Shown: positions 8,088 through 15,627 of the stretch, piece after piece
Layout: the number at the start of each line of letters is the position of its first letter
Numbering within the stretch: the first letter of the stretch is position 1
From: Sphingomonas sp. BK345
Lineage (GTDB): Bacteria; Pseudomonadota; Alphaproteobacteria; Sphingomonadales; Sphingomonadaceae
Assembly: GCF_014193845.1 (NCBI RefSeq)
Contig: NZ_JACHZX010000005.1
Coordinates: forward strand, 310,001-374,000
Reading direction: 5' to 3'
Length of the DNA: 64,000 bases
The notes under the pieces: model-generated
What the model saw: only the letters and a program-made list of their open reading frames with translations
Told to the model about the DNA's origin: nothing
Databases searched by the model: none
Translations under genes and position numbers: made by a program

Positions 8088-9127
8088 CCGCCGGTGACGC
8101 TCATGTGCCGAGCCACCGCGGGCGCCGCATCGCGCGCGATGCGGAAATCGTGGCGGCGCGGCTTGGTCAGCAGCGCGTCCTCGATCGCGGCGTCGAGCGC
8201 GCCCACGCCACCGCCGCGCAGCGCCGCGCGCAGGTCGCGCTGATCGTCGTGGCCGAGGCAGGTGTAGAGCCGGCCCTCGGTGGTCAGCCGCACGCGGTTG
8301 CAGCCGTCGCAGAAATTGGCGGTGAGCGGCGAGATCAGCCCGAGTCGCGTGCGCCCGCCGTCGACCTGCCAGTAGCGCGCCGGGCCGCCCGTTACCGCGG
8401 CGTCTCGGGTCAGCGTGAACGCCTGATCGAGCCGGTCCTTCACGACGGTGAGCGGCAGGAAGCGATCGGTACGGTCCTCGTCGATGGCGCCGAGCGGCAT
8501 CGTCTCGATCAGCGTGAGATCGTGGCCTTCCGCGACGCACCAGCGCAGCATCGGCGCGATATCGTCCTCGTTGAGGCCCTTCAGCGCGACCGTGTTGATC
8601 TTGACCGCGAGCCCCGCGTCGCGCGCGGCGGCGATCCCGTCGAGCACCTCCGCGACGTCGCCGTGACGGGTGATGTAGCGGAAGCGCTCGGGGTCGAGCG
8701 TGTCGAGGCTGACGTTGACGCGGCGCACGCCGGCGGCAACCAGGTCGGCGGCATAGCGGCGCAGCCGCGTGCCGTTGGTCGTCATCGTCAGCTCATCGAG
8801 CGCGTCGCCGACGTGCCGGCCGAGCCGCTCGACCAGCATCATCACGTCGCGGCGCACCAGCGGCTCGCCGCCTGACAGCCGGATCTTGCGCACTCCGCGC
8901 GCGACGAAGCGCTCGGCGATGATTGCCAGCTCCTCGAGCGAGGCGATCTGGTCGCGCGGCAGGAAGGTCATGTGCTCCGCCATGCAATAGCGGCAGCGCA
9001 AGTCGCATCGATCGGTGACCGAGACGCGGAGATATCGGATGGCGCGGCCGAACGAGTCGACGAGGGGCGCGGGCGCGCGGTCTAGATCCATGCCTGGCAC
9101 AACGCAGAGAGCTAGGGAGTCGTTCAC
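8084..9127 (-). CDS. moaA: GTP 3',8-cyclase (molybdenum cofactor biosynthesis protein A)
   Basis: Radical-SAM enzyme making (8S)-3',8-cyclo-7,8-dihydroguanosine 5'-triphosphate, the first committed step of molybdopterin synthesis. The N-terminal CxxxCxxC is present in TDRCDLRCRYCMAE, the second iron-sulfur cluster cysteines in FCDGCNRVR with a further Cys in YTCLGH, and the conserved C-terminal Gly-Gly ends the protein (SVTGG). The SAM-binding glycine motif reads RLSGGEPLVR. The start is GTG at 9127; an internal ATG 12 codons later is an alternative. No other moa gene lies nearby. Divergent from the EAL gene, with a gap of about 15 bases. Confidence 0.95.
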   Translation of the reverse strand: MNDSLALCVVPGMDLDRAPAPLVDSFGRAIRYLRVSVTDRCDLRCRYCMAEHMTFLPRDQIASLEELAIIAERFVARGVRKIRLSGGEPLVRRDVMMLVERLGRHVGDALDELTMTTNGTRLRRYAADLVAAGVRRVNVSLDTLDPERFRYITRHGDVAEVLDGIAAARDAGLAVKINTVALKGLNEDDIAPMLRWCVAEGHDLTLIETMPLGAIDEDRTDRFLPLTVVKDRLDQAFTLTRDAAVTGGPARYWQVDGGRTRLGLISPLTANFCDGCNRVRLTTEGRLYTCLGHDDQRDLRAALRGGGVGALDAAIEDALLTKPRRHDFRIARDAAPAVARHMSVTGG

Positions 9128-9142
9128 GACAGAGCAAGATGA

Positions 9143-10441
9143 TTGCCGCGCGCCGCGGCCAAGCCTACCAAGCGCGAGATGGAGCGGCGGTCACGGGCGA
9201 TGCAGCGGGGCGGGCGGCGCCCGGGGGAAAGCGCGGCCAGCGCCGAGCAGCTGCGCCTGGTCGAAGCGCATGCGGCACGCGGCGTCACCGCGATCGTCGC
9301 CGCGCCGACCAGCTTCGAGATCGTCAACACCGCTTATGGCCGCGCCGCGGGCGATCAGCTGGTCGAGGCAATGGCGGAGCGGCTGGCGCGGGAGCTCGCC
9401 GGGCACGAGATGGCGGCGGTGCGCGGCGGTGCCACCTTCACCATCGTGGTCGCAGGCGACGCTGCGACCGGCGACGCCGCGGTCAGCCGGGTCGAGCGCG
9501 CGCTGGAGCGTCCCTTCACGATCGACGGCGAGACGATCCACGTCGGCGCGCGCATAGGCGTCGCGCGGATGACCGAGGACGAGCCCGCCGAGCACCTGTT
9601 GCGACGCGCCGCCGAGGCGCTGGCGCGCGCCCGCGCGAGCGACGGCGCGACGACGCGAGTCGCCGCCGAGCACGAGGGCGTGCCGCTCGCCGCGCTCGCC
9701 GCCGACCTGCACCGCGCGATCGAGCGCGGCGAGATCGACGTGCGCTTCCAGCCGCAGGTGCGGCTGGTCGACAGCGCGGTCACCGGCGTGGAGGCGCTGG
9801 CGCGCTGGCAGCACCCGCGGCTGGGCGTGCTCGGCGCCGAGACGCTGCTCGCCGCGGCGCACCGCGCCGATCTCGGCGTGGCGCTGTCCGACCAGGTGCA
9901 GGCGCTGGCGCTCGAGCGCGCCGCGCGCTGGCCGGCGCGGATGGCTGAGCTGCGGATCGCGGTCAACGTCACCGCCGCCGACATGGCGCGCGCGCCCTTC
10001 GTCGAGCGCTTCCTCGCGCGGGTGCGTGCCTCGGGTGTGGGGTACGACCGGGTCACCGCCGAGGTGACCGAGACCGGGCTGATCGACGATCTCGACGGTG
10101 CCGCGACATCGCTCACCGCGCTGCGCGCCGCGGGCTGCCGCGTCGCGCTCGACGATTTCGGCACGGGTTATTCCAGCCTGTCCTATCTCACGCGGCTGCC
10201 GCTCGACTATCTCAAGATCGATCGCAGCCTGGTGCAGACGATCACCGGCGACGCGCGCGACCGCGTCGTGGTGGAAGGCGTGATCGCGATCGCCGCCGGG
10301 CTCGGGCTGGAGACGGTGGCAGAGGGGGTGGAGAGCGAGCGTGAGCGCGCGCTGCTGGCACAGCGCGGCTGCACCTTCTACCAGGGCTTCCTCTGGGCCG
10401 GGCCGCTCGACGACGCGGCGTTGCAGGCGCGGCTGGCGTGA
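9143..10441 (+). CDS. Cyclic-di-GMP phosphodiesterase: degenerate GGDEF plus intact EAL
   Basis: A cytoplasmic 432-residue signalling protein. Residues around 40-175 form a GGDEF-like domain whose active-site loop reads RGGATF instead of GGDEF, so it should not make c-di-GMP. Residues around 185-430 form an EAL domain with the catalytic set present: EALARWQHP, NVTAAD, EVTET, DDFGTGYSS, YLKIDRS, AEGVES and YQGFLWAGPL. An active phosphodiesterase is predicted. No membrane segment is seen. The listed start is TTG at 9143; ATG at 9179 is an alternative and neither has a strong ribosome site. The next gene starts inside its stop codon (GTGA). Confidence 0.9.
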   Translation: MPRAAAKPTKREMERRSRAMQRGGRRPGESAASAEQLRLVEAHAARGVTAIVAAPTSFEIVNTAYGRAAGDQLVEAMAERLARELAGHEMAAVRGGATFTIVVAGDAATGDAAVSRVERALERPFTIDGETIHVGARIGVARMTEDEPAEHLLRRAAEALARARASDGATTRVAAEHEGVPLAALAADLHRAIERGEIDVRFQPQVRLVDSAVTGVEALARWQHPRLGVLGAETLLAAAHRADLGVALSDQVQALALERAARWPARMAELRIAVNVTAADMARAPFVERFLARVRASGVGYDRVTAEVTETGLIDDLDGAATSLTALRAAGCRVALDDFGTGYSSLSYLTRLPLDYLKIDRSLVQTITGDARDRVVVEGVIAIAAGLGLETVAEGVESERERALLAQRGCTFYQGFLWAGPLDDAALQARLA

Positions 10442-10829
10442 GCGACCCGGGCGACCTCGGCGGCACCTGGTACGGGCGCTACGAGGGCGGGAGCAGCCGG
10501 TCGAACAGCTTCATCGCGCGCCTGACCGAGCGCGGCGGCCAGCTCAGCGGCACGATCAGCGAGCCCGACGACCTCGGGCTGGAGCCGGTGCGGCGCGCGC
10601 TGGTGAGCGGCCGGCGCGACGGCGCGGCGGTGCCTTCGTGAAGCAATATGACGGCGAAGTGCTGGTGCATGCGGTCGACTATCGCGGCACCGTCGACGCG
10701 CGCGGGACGATGGTGCGCGGCGACTGGTCGTTCGCGACCTATGCCGGCAGCTTCGCGATGACGCGCGAGCGATTCGACGCGGACGAACTGGCCGAGGCAG
10801 TCGGCGACGAGGCGGAGGTGGCACGATGA
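10438..10829 (+). pseudogene. Small unknown protein gene interrupted by a -1 frameshift
   Basis: Starts at GTG 10438, overlapping the EAL gene stop, and reads GTWYGRYEGG... to a premature TGA after RRDGAAVPS near 10641. From about 10632 the neighbouring frame carries the obvious continuation (FVKQYDGEVLVHAVDY, then DWSFATYAGSFAMTRERF) and ends at 10829 with an ATGA overlap onto the next gene. Restoring one G near 10632 (gtg-gcc-ttc-gtg-aag) joins them into a 130-residue protein reading DGAAVAFVKQYDG. The Gly/Trp/Tyr-patterned beta-rich sequence suggests a small barrel, but I do not recognise the family. It may be a genuine pseudogene or a sequencing error. Confidence 0.75.
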
Positions 10830-11233
10830 GCGCGGCGATGTTGATCTGGGCGGCGGCCGTGGCGGCGACGCCGCAGGCGCAGGTCGAGGCGGTGATGGCG
10901 GACAGCGCGGCCGGCTGGAACGCCGGCGATCTCGCGCGCTTCACCGCGATCTACGCGCCCGACGCGGTCTATGTCGCGGGCGGTGAGGTGGCGCGCGGCA
11001 AAGAGGCGATCGCCGCACGCTACGCCAAGAGCTTCGTCGGCGGGGGCAACGCGAGGGGACGGCTGAGCTTCACGCCGGTGATGTGGCGGCCGCTTAGCGC
11101 GGTCCACCTGCTCCATATCGCGCGCTGGACGCTGACGCCGACGGGAGGCGCGGCGTCGCAGACCGGGCTGACGAGCCTGTTGTTCGAGCGGCGAAAGGAA
11201 GGATGGCGGATCATCTCGGATCACAGCAGCTGA
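10826..11233 (+). CDS. NTF2-like (SnoaL/DUF4440) protein
   Basis: 135 residues. An N-terminal hydrophobic stretch (MLIWAAAVAATPQAQ) looks like a short signal peptide, so export to the periplasm is possible. The remainder matches the SnoaL/DUF4440 cone fold: VEAVMADSAAGWNAGDLARF, YAPDAVYVAGGEVARGKEAI, then beta strands ending LLFERRKEGWRIISDHSS. Members bind or convert small ligands, or have no known activity; none can be assigned. ATG 10826 overlaps the preceding stop by 4 bases, so it is the third gene of the coupled EAL operon. Confidence 0.85.
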   Translation: MSAAMLIWAAAVAATPQAQVEAVMADSAAGWNAGDLARFTAIYAPDAVYVAGGEVARGKEAIAARYAKSFVGGGNARGRLSFTPVMWRPLSAVHLLHIARWTLTPTGGAASQTGLTSLLFERRKEGWRIISDHSS

Positions 11234-11286
11234 GGGGGAGCGGTGAGCGGCAGCAATGGTGAGATGTCGCGTCGCTCACTCATACT

Positions 11287-11375
11287 GTTCCCCGGCGAAG
11301 GCCGGGGTCCAGTTGAGCGACGGCGGTGAGTCTCACCAGCGCCTTCCCAGCTGGGCCCCGGCCTTCGCCGTGGAA
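11287..11375. repeat. Palindromic intergenic repeat, family 1, copy A
   Basis: Left arm about 11287-11312 (cccggcgaaggccggggtcc core) and right arm about 11349-11375 (ctgggccccggccttcgccg core) are inverted copies flanking a loop that reads ttgagcgacgg...gtctcacc. Each arm is itself GC-palindromic. No coding potential. The whole 11234-11579 gap holds only this and copy B. Confidence 0.75.
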
Positions 11376-11444
11376 CGAAGTCAGTTAGGGCGCGCAGCTC
11401 ATACGCGCTACTCGTAAGTCGAACGCCGCCACACCTACACCGTC

Positions 11445-11534
11445 CCGTCGCGGCGGACGCCGGGGTCCAGTTGAGTGACGGTCGACAGACTCACCACGAC
11501 CTTCCCACCTGGACCCCGGCGTCCGCCGCGGTGG
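11445..11534. repeat. Palindromic intergenic repeat, family 1, copy B
   Basis: Left arm about 11445-11470 (cggcggacgccggggtccag) and right arm about 11508-11534 (ctggaccccggcgtccgccg) are inverted; the spacer ttgagtgacgg...actcaccac is nearly the same as in copy A. It lies about 70 bases after copy A and ends 46 bases before the mfd stop. Confidence 0.75.
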
Positions 11535-11579
11535 CAAGGAAAGGCGTGGAATGAGTCGTCGCGAGCGGTGCTCCGCCCC

Positions 11580-14500
11580 TCACGCCGCCGCCTTCGCCAG
11601 CCCCTTCGACAATTGCAGCGCACCGTGCAGCCGCGCCTTGGGATCGCCCCAGGCGCGCGACAGTGCCAATTTGCTGTCGGGCCGCAGCTTGGCCACGCCG
11701 CCGAGCCGGTCGACATAAGCGAGCAGCCCCGGCACGTTGGGCGGCTTGTCGTCGTGGAAGGTGACCAGCGCGCCCTTCGGCCCGACATCCAGCTTGGCCA
11801 CACACGCGGTGCGCGCGTTGAGCTTGATCTCCATGACCTTGACCAGATTGTCGGTCGCCTCGGGCAGCGCGCCGAAGCGGTCGATCATCTCGGCGGCAAA
11901 GCTCTCCAGCCCGCCGACCTCGTCGATCTCGTTGAGCCGGCGGTACAGGCCCATGCGCAGGTCGAGGTCGGGGACATACTCCTCCGGGATCAGGATCGGC
12001 GCGTCCACGCTGATCTGCGGCGAGAAGTCGCGCTGGCGCTCGCGAATGCCCCCGGCCTTTGCCTCCATGATCGCCTCTTCCAGCATCGACTGGTAGAGCT
12101 CGTAGCCGACCTCCTTGATGTGCCCCGATTGCTCGTCGCCGAGCAGGTTGCCCGCGCCGCGGATGTCGAGGTCGTGGCTCGCCAGCTGGAACCCGGCGCC
12201 GAGCGAGTCGAGGTCGCTCAGTACCTTGAGGCGCTTCTCCGCAGCGTCGGTCATCTGCCGCTCGGGCGGCGCGACCATATAGGCATAGGCGCGCGTTTTG
12301 GAGCGGCCGACGCGCCCGCGCAGCTGGTACAGCTGCGCCAGCCCGAAGCGGTCGGCACGGTTGACGATGATCGTGTTGGCGGACGGGATGTCGATCCCGC
12401 TCTCGATGATCGTGGTCGAGACGAGCACCTCGAACTTCTTGTCGTAGAAGGCGCTCATTCGCTCCTCTACCTCACTCGGCGCCATCTGGCCGTGCGCGAC
12501 GACGTAGCGGATCTCGGGCACCTCGCGGCGCAGATAGTCCTCGATGTCGGGGAGGTCGGCGACGCGCGGGGTGACGAGGAAGCTCTGTCCGCCACGATAA
12601 TGTTCGCGCAGCAGCGCCTCGCGCAGCACCACCGGGTCCCACGGCATGACATAGGTGCGCACCGCGAGCCGGTCGACCGGCGGGGTCTGGATCACCGACA
12701 GCTCGCGCAGCCCGCTCATCGCCATCTGCAGCGTGCGCGGGATCGGGGTCGCGGTGAGCGTCAGCATGTGGACATCGGCGCGCAGCGTCTTGAGCCGCTC
12801 CTTGTGCGTCACGCCGAAGCGCTGCTCCTCGTCGACGATCACGAGGCCGAGCCGCTTGAAGTCGATCGTCTTGGCCAGCAGCGCGTGGGTGCCGACGACG
12901 ACATCGATCCCGCCGCTCGCCAACCCGTCCTTGACGCGCTTCGCCTCGGCGGCGGGGACGAGACGGGAGAGCCGGCCGATGTTGATCGGGAAGCCCTCGA
13001 AGCGCGAGGTAAAGTTGTTGTAGTGCTGGCGCGCCAGCAGCGTCGTCGGACAGACCACCGCGACCTGCATCCCCGCCATCGCGGCCACGAAGGCGGCGCG
13101 CAGCGCGATCTCGGTCTTGCCGAACCCGACGTCTCCGACGATCAGCCGGTCCATCGGCTTGCCCGCGGAGAGATCGGCCAGCACCTCCTCGATCGCGCGG
13201 TCCTGGTCGTCGGTCTCAGTATAGGGGAAGCGATCGACGAAGGCGGGATAGCCAGCGCTGTCGGGCTCGGCGACCTCGCCCGGACGCAGCGCGCGCTCGG
13301 CCGCGACCGCGATCAGCTCGCCCGCGATCTCGCGAATCCGCTCCTTCATCCGCGACTTGCGCCGCTGCCACGCCTCGCCGCCGAGCCGGTCGAGTGCCGC
13401 GCCCTCCTCGGACGAGCCGTAGCGCGACAGCACCTCTAGGTTCTCGACCGGAATGTAGAGCTTGTCGCCCCCCGCATATTCGAGCGCGACGCAGTCGTGC
13501 GGCGCGCGCGCGACCGGCACCTGCGTCAGTCCGACATAGCGGCCGATGCCGTGATCGGTGTGGACGACGAGGTCGCCCGGCGACAGCGTCGCCAGCTCCG
13601 CCAGGAAGGCGTCGGCCGACTTGCGGCGCTTGGCGCGGCGCACCAGCCGGTCGCCCAGCATGTCCTGCTCGGTGAGCACCGCGACATCGGGCGCGGTGAA
13701 GCCGTGGTCGAGCCCGATCACCGCCATTGCCACGCCGCGGTCGGCCGCGCCGAGCGACTCCTGCCACGTCTCGGTCAGCCGCGCGCCGGTGAGGCCATGG
13801 TCCTCGAGCAGCGAGCGCAGCCGCTCGCGCGCGCCGACCGAGTAGCTGGCGAGCACCGGCTTGCGCCCGTCGCGGCGGAGCTTGGCGACATGCGCCACCA
13901 CCGCCTCGTAGACGTTCGCCTGCGCCGCGCGTTCGGGCGCGAAGTCGCGCGGACCGTCGACCTGGAAGTCGAGCACGGTGGCGGACTCGGGCTCATGGAA
14001 GGCGGTGGCGAGATGCGCCGGCATCGCCGCCACCTCGCGCGCCCATTCGGCGGCGTCGAGGTAGAGCGTCTTGGCCGGGAGCGCGCGATAGCTGCCGGGC
14101 TCGGCCGCCTCGGCGCGCTTGCGGTTCTCATAATAATCCGCGATCGCGTCGAGCCGGCCCTCCGCGGCAGCGGGGGTGCCGCTGTCGCGCACCACAACCG
14201 CGTCGGCGCCGAGATGGTCCCAGACCGTCGCCAACTTCTCCTCGAACATCGGCAACCAATGCTCCATGCCGGCGAGGCGACGCCCCTCGCTCACCGCCTG
14301 GTAGAGCGGGTCGCCGGTCGCGGTGGCGCCGAAGGTCTCGCGGTAGCGCGTGCGGAAGCGCTTGACGCTGTCGTCGTCGAGCAGCGCCTCGGAGGCGGGC
14401 AGCAGCACGAAGCCGTCGAGCCGCCCCGTGGTGCGCTGGTCGGCGGGATCGAAGCTGCGCACGCTCTCGATCTCGTCGCCGAAGAAGTCGAGCCGCAGCG

Positions 14501-15035
14501 CCTGCTCCTCGCCGCTGGGAAAGAGGTCGACGATTCCTCCGCGCACCGCATATTCGCCCTGGTCGTGAACGGTGTCGGTGCGGACGTAGCCGTTGGCCTG
14601 GAGCAAAGCGGCGAGCCGGTCACGGTCGATCCGCGCGCCCGGCTTGAGCTCGGCGACGAGCTGGCGGAGGCGGAACGGGGTGAGCGTGCGCTGCGTCAGC
14701 GCGTTGACTGTGGTGAGCACCAGCTGCGGCGCGCGCGGCTTTTGCTGCAGGCGGTAGAGCGCGCCGATCCGCTCCGCCATGACGCGCAGCGTCGGCGAGG
14801 CGCGGTCGTAGGGCAGGCAGTCCCAGGCGGGGAGCTGGACGACCTCGAGCTCGGGCGCGAAGAAGGGCGCGGTGGCGGCGAGCCCGCGCATCTGCGCCTC
14901 GTCCGCCGCGACGAACACCGCGCGCAGCGGCGCCGCCCGGGCCAGATCCGCGAGCAGCGCGGGCAGGAAGCCGGCGGGCACGCCCGCGAGCGTCAGCGGG
15001 GTGGTGGCGCGGAGGATCTTGCTGAGGTCGGGCAT
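11580..15035 (-). CDS. mfd: Transcription-repair coupling factor
   Basis: A 1151-residue ATP-dependent translocase that releases RNA polymerase stalled at lesions and recruits UvrA. Domains in order: UvrB-like N-terminal module (around 1-350), central region, CarD-like RNA-polymerase-interaction domain (around 480-570: LSPGDLVVHTDHGIGRY), RecG-like motor with Walker A GDVGFGKTEIA near 635 and DEEQRFGV near 735, motif LTATPIPRTLQMA, and helicase motif VI QLRGRVGRS, then the C-terminal TRCF domain. Full family length and ATG start. A family-2 repeat lies upstream, and sdhE is the next gene on the same strand. Confidence 0.97.
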   Translation of the reverse strand: MPDLSKILRATTPLTLAGVPAGFLPALLADLARAAPLRAVFVAADEAQMRGLAATAPFFAPELEVVQLPAWDCLPYDRASPTLRVMAERIGALYRLQQKPRAPQLVLTTVNALTQRTLTPFRLRQLVAELKPGARIDRDRLAALLQANGYVRTDTVHDQGEYAVRGGIVDLFPSGEEQALRLDFFGDEIESVRSFDPADQRTTGRLDGFVLLPASEALLDDDSVKRFRTRYRETFGATATGDPLYQAVSEGRRLAGMEHWLPMFEEKLATVWDHLGADAVVVRDSGTPAAAEGRLDAIADYYENRKRAEAAEPGSYRALPAKTLYLDAAEWAREVAAMPAHLATAFHEPESATVLDFQVDGPRDFAPERAAQANVYEAVVAHVAKLRRDGRKPVLASYSVGARERLRSLLEDHGLTGARLTETWQESLGAADRGVAMAVIGLDHGFTAPDVAVLTEQDMLGDRLVRRAKRRKSADAFLAELATLSPGDLVVHTDHGIGRYVGLTQVPVARAPHDCVALEYAGGDKLYIPVENLEVLSRYGSSEEGAALDRLGGEAWQRRKSRMKERIREIAGELIAVAAERALRPGEVAEPDSAGYPAFVDRFPYTETDDQDRAIEEVLADLSAGKPMDRLIVGDVGFGKTEIALRAAFVAAMAGMQVAVVCPTTLLARQHYNNFTSRFEGFPINIGRLSRLVPAAEAKRVKDGLASGGIDVVVGTHALLAKTIDFKRLGLVIVDEEQRFGVTHKERLKTLRADVHMLTLTATPIPRTLQMAMSGLRELSVIQTPPVDRLAVRTYVMPWDPVVLREALLREHYRGGQSFLVTPRVADLPDIEDYLRREVPEIRYVVAHGQMAPSEVEERMSAFYDKKFEVLVSTTIIESGIDIPSANTIIVNRADRFGLAQLYQLRGRVGRSKTRAYAYMVAPPERQMTDAAEKRLKVLSDLDSLGAGFQLASHDLDIRGAGNLLGDEQSGHIKEVGYELYQSMLEEAIMEAKAGGIRERQRDFSPQISVDAPILIPEEYVPDLDLRMGLYRRLNEIDEVGGLESFAAEMIDRFGALPEATDNLVKVMEIKLNARTACVAKLDVGPKGALVTFHDDKPPNVPGLLAYVDRLGGVAKLRPDSKLALSRAWGDPKARLHGALQLSKGLAKAAA

Positions 15036-15114
15036 TCGGGTCCTTGGTTGAAAAGTTCGCGGATGCGCATGGCGGTCACAGTAGCGACGACCAGTTTCGC
15101 CCCCACCACCACGC

Positions 15115-15211
15115 CGTCACCCCGGACTTGTTCCGGGGCCTACCCTTCCGCATCCCTGGTGGTTGCGGCGCCTGCGGCCCGGTGGATCCCGGAACAACTC
15201 CGATATGACGG
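15115..15211. repeat. Palindromic intergenic repeat, family 2
   Basis: Left arm gtcaccccggacttgttccg (from 15115) and right arm, ending near 15211, whose complement begins ccgtcatatcggagttgttc are imperfect inverted copies. Each arm folds on itself (ccccgga...tccgggg). It lies between the sdhE stop and the mfd start, both on the minus strand. Confidence 0.7.
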
Positions 15212-15246
15212 ATGGGGAGGGCGGCGAGGAGTCACCAGCGCTCCCC

Positions 15247-15510
15247 TCACGGGATCGTCACGAAATCCACGCGTCGCATCACCGCCATCATCTCGCCCTC
15301 CCACTCGGGCGGGCAAGGCAAGGAGCCGATCGCCCAGCCCATGATGTCGACGTCCTGCTCCTCCAGCAGCCGCTCGAACCAGTCGAGCTGATCCGGCGTC
15401 CAGCTGGCGGCGTGCGTGTCGAAGAAGCCGCCGATCATCAGATCGGCCTCGCGCGTGCCGCGGTGCCAGGCGCGGAAACGCAGGCGCTTGAGCCGGATGT
15501 CCTGGTCCAC
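15247..15510 (-). CDS. sdhE: FAD assembly factor SdhE (YgfY family)
   Basis: A small (87-residue) soluble chaperone that promotes covalent flavinylation of the succinate dehydrogenase flavoprotein subunit. The RGxxE signature of the family is visible in HRGTREADLMIGGF, followed by the helical LDWFERLLEEQDVDIMGWAIG segment typical of SdhE. The start is GTG at 15510, supported by GGGAG six bases upstream on the minus strand; the much longer frame reading into recG is a shadow. It is divergent from recG with 117 bases between. SDH genes are not in the window. Confidence 0.93.
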   Translation of the reverse strand: MDQDIRLKRLRFRAWHRGTREADLMIGGFFDTHAASWTPDQLDWFERLLEEQDVDIMGWAIGSLPCPPEWEGEMMAVMRRVDFVTIP

Positions 15511-15627
15511 GTGATCTCCCGTCGGCCGCGCGGCCCGTCCATGCCATAGCAGAGCGCTGCCACGACGCCGCCGCAAGCTTTCGCTGGCGCGGCGGCAGGA
15601 GGCAGAATAGTCGGGTGCTACATAGTC

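Noticed and set aside
8088..8540. Upstream extension of nadK to 8540
   Set aside because: It overlaps moaA in another frame. The ATGA junction at 8084-8087 gives the normal NadK length.
11475..15344. Long plus-strand open frames (654 and 615 codons) opposite mfd
   Set aside because: They are antisense shadows of a clear full-length mfd. Composition is Arg/Ala-rich with no domain motifs, typical of GC-rich third-position effects.
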